From NCBI GenBank assembly GCA_016840965.1, contig JAEORI010000276.1:1-10838 (forward strand): DNA of 10,838 nucleotides, read 5' to 3'. Under the pieces are notes generated by a model. The model was not told where the DNA came from and made no database searches. It worked only from the letters and a program-made list of their open reading frames with translations. Source of the stretch: Candidatus Thorarchaeota archaeon. Lineage in GTDB: Archaea; Asgardarchaeota; Thorarchaeia; Thorarchaeales; Thorarchaeaceae. Made by a program: the position numbers and the translations under genes. This document shows positions 6,435 to 10,838 of this stretch, piece by piece; position 1 is the stretch's first letter, and each line of letters begins with the position of its first letter.

Positions 6435-8087
6435 TCAAATTGTTAGAGGACTGATTGCTTTCTTTCTTTTTAAGACTTGACCTGGGAACAATTCGAGCTG
6501 AGTTTCCTCAGTCACCAAAAGAGTGCCGTTTACAATCACATGATGAATTCCTATAGGAAACTGGTGCGGTTCTAGAAATGTTGCATTATCAATGATCGTT
6601 TCAGGATTGAAAATAACGATGTCTGCCCAATAGCCCTTAGCTAATAACCCTCTATCCTGAAGTCCAAGACGTTTTGCAGGAAAGCCAGTCATCTTGTACA
6701 CTGCATTCTCTAGACTTAGGAGACCTCTCTCTCGTACATACCTTCCTAAGATTCTGGGGTATGTGCCATAGTGTCGTGGATGGGGCTTCCCATAACTTAG
6801 AATCCCGGTTGGCGAAATACCTGCTCCATCAGTCCCAATCATGGTGAACTTAGATTTCATGATGCGTTCGATGTCTTCTTCGCCCATGCTCTCCATAGTC
6901 ATCATGACTTCTGCATTCTCATCAAGCAGGATTTCGAAAAGGACTGCATACTCATCAGCATACTCACGGACATGTTTGATTTCAGCAATGCTCAATCCTT
7001 CAATATCCTTCCACTTCTGATTTTTTACTGCTGATACAAAGATTCTATCCCAACCTGCTTCCTCTACGATATTCTCCCAGTCTTTTCTGTTTTCAATATA
7101 CTCTCGGATTTTTACTTGATTATCTCTATCCCTGATTCGGTTGAGTAACTCGCTAACTCCGCCCTCGTGTACCCATGGAGGTAGGATTGATATCAAGGAG
7201 GTAGAACCTCTGTTGTACGGATACTGGTCGCAGGTAACACTTATACCTCTAGCATTAGCATCAGCTATTAGTTTGAGTGTATCTTTACTCATCCCCCAAA
7301 ATGGCTTTCCTGCAATTTTATGATGAGCAATCTGTCCTCCAACACATCCTGAAGCCTCAACGATGTCGATGACTTCTTGGATGGCTTTTAGTACTGTTGC
7401 ACCTTCACCCCTAATATGTGAAAAGTAAAGACCACCATACTTCCCAACCGCCTTCGCTACTTCAATGATCTCCTTTGTTGATGCATAGACCTGAGGTGGA
7501 TAAATAAGACCAGTGCTCATTCCAAAAGCTCCAGCGTCCATAGCTTCTGAGGTATAAGCACGCATCTCTTCGAACTCTTCTAGAGTAGGTGCTCTGTCCT
7601 CGTACGCAGGACCTCCAGCAATACGAATTGCTCCGAAACCAACTATAGGAATAATGTTTGAGGAAATACCTCTTCTTTCAATCTCTTGGAGGTATTCGCT
7701 AAATGCCCTCCATGTGATATCTAAAACTGTTGCTGGCGGGGTGAATATCTCAAACTCCGTTCTGAGCAGATCAATACGTTCCTCTTTCACAGGTGCTAGT
7801 GAGAGGCCGCAACTCCCCACCACTGAGGATGTAATCCCTTGTCTTATTGTTGACTCAAGATGATTATCGAAAGGAAGTGTAGTGTCTGAGTGACTGTGGA
7901 CATCTATGAAACCAGGACTGACTACTAGTCCATCTGCATCGATTGTCACTTTTGCTGCTGCATCTATATCGGTATTTATGTCCCTAATCCTGCCATCTCT
8001 GATTATTAAGTCAGCACGAAATTGCTTCTCACCAGTACCATCTACAATTGTTCCATTTCGAATAAATATATCAAAGTCTTTAGACAT
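6435..8087 (-). CDS. D-aminoacylase-family amidohydrolase (N-acyl-D-amino-acid deacylase)
   Basis: Probable metal-dependent hydrolase that removes the acyl group from N-acyl-D-amino acids, 550 residues. It has an N-terminal beta-sandwich part (FDIFIRNGTIVDGTG), then the TIM-barrel metal site: HSH in PGFIDVHSHSD (H64, H66), the bridging Cys in GSCGLS (C93), H224 in SHIRGEG, the HH of IAHHK (255-256), and the catalytic Asp in GTDGAG (D420). The 29-residue spacing from the first His to Cys equals that of the Alcaligenes D-aminoacylase. GLIYPP and PHPRHYGTYPR are further family motifs. The ATG at 8085-8087 is chosen because GGAGGT (8098-8103) lies ten bases upstream; a TTG frame opens six codons earlier. 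The start lies seven bases after the Nudix stop, so the two genes are probably translated from one message. The acyl amino acid used, or whether the true substrate is another amide such as a cyclic ureide, is not decidable here. Confidence 0.88.
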   Translation of the reverse strand: MSKDFDIFIRNGTIVDGTGEKQFRADLIIRDGRIRDINTDIDAAAKVTIDADGLVVSPGFIDVHSHSDTTLPFDNHLESTIRQGITSSVVGSCGLSLAPVKEERIDLLRTEFEIFTPPATVLDITWRAFSEYLQEIERRGISSNIIPIVGFGAIRIAGGPAYEDRAPTLEEFEEMRAYTSEAMDAGAFGMSTGLIYPPQVYASTKEIIEVAKAVGKYGGLYFSHIRGEGATVLKAIQEVIDIVEASGCVGGQIAHHKIAGKPFWGMSKDTLKLIADANARGISVTCDQYPYNRGSTSLISILPPWVHEGGVSELLNRIRDRDNQVKIREYIENRKDWENIVEEAGWDRIFVSAVKNQKWKDIEGLSIAEIKHVREYADEYAVLFEILLDENAEVMMTMESMGEEDIERIMKSKFTMIGTDGAGISPTGILSYGKPHPRHYGTYPRILGRYVRERGLLSLENAVYKMTGFPAKRLGLQDRGLLAKGYWADIVIFNPETIIDNATFLEPHQFPIGIHHVIVNGTLLVTEETQLELFPGQVLKRKKAISPLTI

Positions 8088-8094
8088 CCACCCT

Positions 8095-8589
8095 TCAACC
8101 TCCAAGTAGTTCTTTCAATCCTTCAGGGTAAAGTGGAACGCCCTCTTCTTCTACTTCTTCGATCGTTTTCCAGTAAGCAACAATTGGAATAGGTGGTTCG
8201 ATTTCTTTTTCAAGCCCCTTTATGATATCTTTATCATAATTGGAAGTGTCAGTAAAATCTGCTTCATAGACAAGTACAATCTCATGACCGATACCTTTGT
8301 TGTGTTTTAGTTCATAGATGTTCTCTATTGTTCCAAGATATCGAATGTTTTCAATATCTACGCCAATCTCTTCCCTGATCTCTCTTTGAATTGCATTTTT
8401 ACTATACTCTCCATATTGAATTTCTCCGCCTAACGGAATATAGAAGGTATCTTTGCTTGTAGGCCATTTCGAATATTCAAGAAGAAATCTGGTGTCCTTT
8501 CTGATAATGCATAGTGCCTTAGGTCTGATTGAGCGAGATTTCATTTTTGGAGAACCACCTGAAACTACCAGATTTTGAGTAAAAGACAT
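8095..8589 (-). CDS. Nudix hydrolase
   Basis: Small pyrophosphohydrolase of 164 residues. The Nudix box is complete, fitting GX5EX7REUXEEXGU: Gly of GGEIQYGE (about residue 55), then REIREEIGV (about 69-77), whose Glu residues bind the metal. The domain begins at RPKALCIIRKDTRFLLEY and the C-terminus is acidic (IEEVEEEGVPLYPEGLKELLGG). Targets of this superfamily are nucleoside diphosphates linked to another moiety, including damaged nucleotides, NDP-sugars and ADP-ribose; nothing here selects one. The ATG at 8587-8589 gives the longest protein but has only a weak ribosome-binding site. A second ATG at 8542-8544 has AGGTGG upstream and begins just before the domain, so a 149-residue protein is possible. 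The gene follows the NupQ-type permease after 83 bases, with no terminator seen between them, and abuts the amidohydrolase. Confidence 0.9.
   Translation of the reverse strand: MSFTQNLVVSGGSPKMKSRSIRPKALCIIRKDTRFLLEYSKWPTSKDTFYIPLGGEIQYGEYSKNAIQREIREEIGVDIENIRYLGTIENIYELKHNKGIGHEIVLVYEADFTDTSNYDKDIIKGLEKEIEPPIPIVAYWKTIEEVEEEGVPLYPEGLKELLGG
8098..8103 (-). promoter_or_regulatory. Ribosome-binding site of the amidohydrolase inside the Nudix gene end
   Basis: GGAGGT on the minus strand forms the last two sense codons (Gly-Gly) of the Nudix gene and lies ten bases before the amidohydrolase ATG at 8085-8087. It decides the start in favour of this ATG over the TTG at 8103-8105, which overlaps the site itself, and it points to coupled translation. 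Confidence 0.65.
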
Positions 8590-8672
8590 CCATCTAAAAT
8601 CATTGATGCTCTCAACTCAACTTACACCAAAGGCTATGGCAATTACCTTTTGTAGCAATGGGGGATATTACG

Positions 8673-9695
8673 CTAGCCTCTCTTTTCTTTCTCATATGGC
8701 ACTGCAATTGCTTTTGGTGGAATGGACCTTCTGATTAAACCAAGTGCAACTACAACCAGTAAATAGGGAAGCATTGCAATGAAATTAGAGAATGGTAGAA
8801 GTACAGGGAAGTAAATTTGGATGAAGTAGTTCAGACCATCAAGAAATCCAAAGAACAGTCCTGCACCTAATACACCAGTAGGAGTCCAATTTCCGAATAT
8901 CATCGCTGCAAGAGCAATGAATCCTCTTCCAGATGTCATCTCTTTTGCAAATGCAGAACCGTATCCAATTGAGAGGTAAGCTCCTCCTAGACCTGCAAGG
9001 CAACCACTTATTATTACTCCAATGACACGAGTCCACTCAACACTAGCTCCTGCAGAATCGAGAGTACTGGGATCTTCACCTGCCGCTCGTAGACGAAGTC
9101 CAAATGGAGTTCGATAAAGTATGTACCAGCTGGCTACGGTGAGTACAAACATAAAGACCACTACGGGTGAAATGACACTAAATGCAGGGCCAAAAAACGG
9201 ATGCCCCTGAAGAGGTGTAATCACTATGTCCGGTATTGTATCTCTGATTAATTCGCCTTGGCCTTGTCGTTGCCATACAAGCTGTAACATCAATGTTGAG
9301 AAGCCAGTACCAAATAGGATGACACCCGTACCACTAACGATATGATTTCCCTTAAACTTAACACACACGACTCCATGAACAGCAGCTAGTACTCCGCCTG
9401 CTGCAATAGCGCCAAGGATACCAATCCAAGGATTTCGGACGTAGTATGTCACCGCTGCGCCTGTAAATGCGCCTATGAGCATAATTCCCTCGAGTCCGAT
9501 GTTAACTACGCCTCCGCGTTCGCTATACATACCTCCAATCCCTGCAAGGACAAGAGGTGTCGCCATCTGCATTGTTGTTGAGACCAACCATCCTGCAATC
9601 TGTTGTTGTTGGGTCGGCATGAAAAGAATAGCAATGAGTCCAATGATAATAGCTGCTACCACAGCTAGGTAGCGATACAAGCTTTTCAGATTCAT
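8673..9695 (-). CDS. NupQ-type ABC transporter permease (nucleoside/BmpA-linked family)
   Basis: Integral membrane subunit of an importer of the BPD_transp_2 family, 340 residues. The characteristic segment ERGGVVNIGLEGIMLIGA (59-76) matches the second permease of BmpA-dependent nucleoside importers. Other family features are GLRLRAAGEDPSTLDSAG (199-216), the cytoplasmic coupling loop, and GRGFIALAAMIFGNWTPTGVLGAGLFFG (256-283). Roughly 8-9 hydrophobic helices can be counted. The ATG at 9693-9695 overlaps the stop of the upstream permease gene as ATGA. A near-perfect Shine-Dalgarno sequence (AAGGAGGATGAT, 9701-9712) precedes it, so the two permeases are made in coupled fashion. The ATPase and the substrate-binding lipoprotein or BmpA-like protein are not in the window and should lie beyond the right edge. 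Known relatives carry nucleosides; relatives for sugars or other solutes also exist, so the substrate is only inferred. Confidence 0.92.
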   Translation of the reverse strand: MNLKSLYRYLAVVAAIIIGLIAILFMPTQQQQIAGWLVSTTMQMATPLVLAGIGGMYSERGGVVNIGLEGIMLIGAFTGAAVTYYVRNPWIGILGAIAAGGVLAAVHGVVCVKFKGNHIVSGTGVILFGTGFSTLMLQLVWQRQGQGELIRDTIPDIVITPLQGHPFFGPAFSVISPVVVFMFVLTVASWYILYRTPFGLRLRAAGEDPSTLDSAGASVEWTRVIGVIISGCLAGLGGAYLSIGYGSAFAKEMTSGRGFIALAAMIFGNWTPTGVLGAGLFFGFLDGLNYFIQIYFPVLLPFSNFIAMLPYLLVVVALGLIRRSIPPKAIAVPYEKEKRG

Positions 9696-10838
9696 TGGAT
9701 ATCATCCTCCTTGATCAGATTTTTTCGAAATACATACATCACAATCCAAAATGCAAACGCAATAGCTGCCATGAGCAGGGAAGTTATCTCTATACCCCCA
9801 CTACCCACGTAAAACGCGATAGCTGCCTCTAGCCACCCGACTGCAATTATTAGAAGCATGTCTGAGCCACGTGGGTGTCGAGAGAACTCGATAATAAATA
9901 CTAACACGCCTCCAACAGCAACAAGAATCATCATGATAGCAGATGCAACTATCCAAGGAGTAATTGATGTAGTTAGAACTATAGTCCTCGCAGTACCAAG
10001 ACCCAAGAAAACTGATGCTAGTCCAAAGAAAGCAGCTAGGAATCTTGGAAGAGCTTTTGCAGGTTCCTGAACGATCTCCTCCCTGTTCGCTTGTGAGTGT
10101 TTCATCAACCATGAAATTATTCTTGGAGCCGCAACGAAAAGAACAACAAGACCCTGTATCACCTTTACCATTTCAATAGGGACATGCGCAATAGCATGCA
10201 TTGTATTGCCGCCCGCTTTTAGCGCTCCAAAAAATATACCACCTGCAAGAACCCCCCACGGATTATTATTTCCAAGAACTGCCACAGTGATTCCATCCCA
10301 GCCAATACCTGCACTCCACCGAGCTGTGAACCGATCAAATGAACCAAGAATTTCCGTTGAACCTGCAAGTGCAGCGAGACCTCCGCTAATCGCCAACGCG
10401 ATCGCTACTTTCTTTTTACTATCAATTCCTCCATATTCAGCAGCATCAATGTTGTATCCGACAGCTCTCATTTCATATCCGAGTACAGTTCTATTAATCA
10501 AGTAGTCTACACCAAATACTGAAAGCAATGCGATGATGAATCCAAAGTGAAGGTAATCGCCAAATAAGAGAGGAAGTAGCGCAGTATCATAGAATGGTGG
10601 TGTACGTGAAACCCAGCTACCATCCCAAAAAGGACCATTAGGACCTACGAGCCAGCTTGTCAATAAGATGGTAGCATAGCTGATCATCATTGTTGTGACA
10701 ACCTCATGTGCACCTCTATAGGCTTTTAGTAAACCGGGAACAAATCCCCACAATGCACCTGCAAGCATACCTGCTGCGAGACAAAGAATTGGATGAATGA
10801 AAATTGGAAAAGCGTAAAGATAAGCAAGAAGCGCTGAA
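9692..10838 (-). CDS. NupP-type ABC transporter permease with extra C-terminal membrane region (partial, N-terminus outside)
   Basis: First permease of the BmpA/nucleoside-type importer. The frame stays open to the right edge, so the N-terminus with the usual FNIGAEGQ-like segment is missing. The first Met seen (10766-10768) is internal: 23 in-frame codons precede it, ending LCLAAGM, and AGMLAGALWGFVPGLLKA is normally mid-protein. Counting from that Met, family features are VVTTMMISYATILLTSWLVG (23-42), MRAVGYNIDAAEYGGI (100-115, the coupling loop), GSFDRFTARWSAGIGWDGITVAVLGNNNP (142-170), and the usual family end IQGLVVLFVAAPRIISWLM (204-222). About 137 further residues follow, with four hydrophobic segments near 239-258, 270-294, 302-321 and 327-347, then a charged tail (RKNLIKEDDIQ). 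Standard NupP proteins stop soon after residue 222 of this count. No frameshift or stop interrupts the join. The stop codon overlaps the next permease's ATG. Confidence 0.9.
   Translation of the reverse strand, partial: SALLAYLYAFPIFIHPILCLAAGMLAGALWGFVPGLLKAYRGAHEVVTTMMISYATILLTSWLVGPNGPFWDGSWVSRTPPFYDTALLPLLFGDYLHFGFIIALLSVFGVDYLINRTVLGYEMRAVGYNIDAAEYGGIDSKKKVAIALAISGGLAALAGSTEILGSFDRFTARWSAGIGWDGITVAVLGNNNPWGVLAGGIFFGALKAGGNTMHAIAHVPIEMVKVIQGLVVLFVAAPRIISWLMKHSQANREEIVQEPAKALPRFLAAFFGLASVFLGLGTARTIVLTTSITPWIVASAIMMILVAVGGVLVFIIEFSRHPRGSDMLLIIAVGWLEAAIAFYVGSGGIEITSLLMAAIAFAFWIVMYVFRKNLIKEDDIQ
9701..9712 (-). promoter_or_regulatory. Near-perfect Shine-Dalgarno sequence of the NupQ-type permease
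   Basis: AAGGAGGATGAT on the minus strand, within the last codons of the upstream permease, with its GGAGG core ten bases before the ATG at 9693-9695. Together with the ATGA overlap it indicates translational coupling of the two permease subunits. Confidence 0.65.

Noticed and set aside
8590..8672. Possible separate promoter before the Nudix gene
   Set aside because: I could not find a convincing TATA/BRE element in these 83 bases on the minus strand, so none is annotated.
9801..10112. Open frame of 103 codons on the minus strand, Cys- and Ser-rich
   Set aside because: It lies wholly inside the NupP-type permease in another frame. Its composition is what hydrophobic codons give when read out of frame, with no recognisable domain.
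10766..10768. ATG as the true start of the right-edge permease
   Set aside because: In-frame hydrophobic codons continue to the window edge without a stop, and the sequence around the Met matches the middle of NupP proteins. The gene is partial, not short.

Overview
The window looks like chromosomal DNA from an archaeon, most likely an Asgard archaeon. The main pointer is a Rab/Ras-type small GTPase (5751-6365, minus) with all five G motifs, encoded among prokaryote-style operons. Supporting signs are a substrate-binding protein held by an N-terminal membrane helix rather than a lipobox, an archaeal-type TATA-like element, and Shine-Dalgarno-led operons with tight or overlapping junctions. 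Base composition is moderately AT-rich by eye. The Asgard assignment is inference, and I cannot name the lineage from the sequence.

Layout. (1) Positions 1-3579, minus strand: a branched-chain-amino-acid-type (HAAT/Liv) ABC importer operon, transcribed as substrate-binding protein -> LivH permease -> LivM permease -> LivG ATPase. LivG is cut by the window edge after 85 residues. A G6/C6 hairpin with a T-rich loop lies between the binding-protein gene and livH. (2) Positions 3580-3869: a divergent intergenic region with a TATA-like element for the importer operon and an AT-rich stretch on the peptidase side. (3) Positions 3870-5663, plus strand: a complete M3-family (PepF-like) zinc oligopeptidase, the only plus-strand gene. 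(4) Positions 5751-10838, minus strand: a second co-oriented block, read from the right edge as a NupP-type permease (N-terminus outside the window), a NupQ-type permease overlapping it by ATGA, a Nudix hydrolase, a D-aminoacylase-family amidohydrolase, and the small GTPase, which converges on the peptidase.

How it fits together. The theme is uptake and breakdown of small organic nitrogen compounds. Amino acids or related solutes enter by the Liv system and are recovered from peptides by the M3 peptidase. N-acyl-D-amino acids may be handled by the amidohydrolase, and nucleosides or related compounds may enter by the Nup-type permeases. This suits a peptide- or amino-acid-using heterotroph, but substrates cannot be read from sequence.

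The less ordinary features are the GTPase, which has a Trp-rich insertion and no prenylation cysteine; a C-terminal extension of about 137 residues with four predicted membrane segments on the NupP-type permease; and the hairpin behind the binding-protein gene. I found no RNA genes, CRISPR array, insertion sequence or obvious phage or plasmid module. I see no convincing case for a wholly new multi-gene system here. The permease extension is the best candidate for something undescribed.
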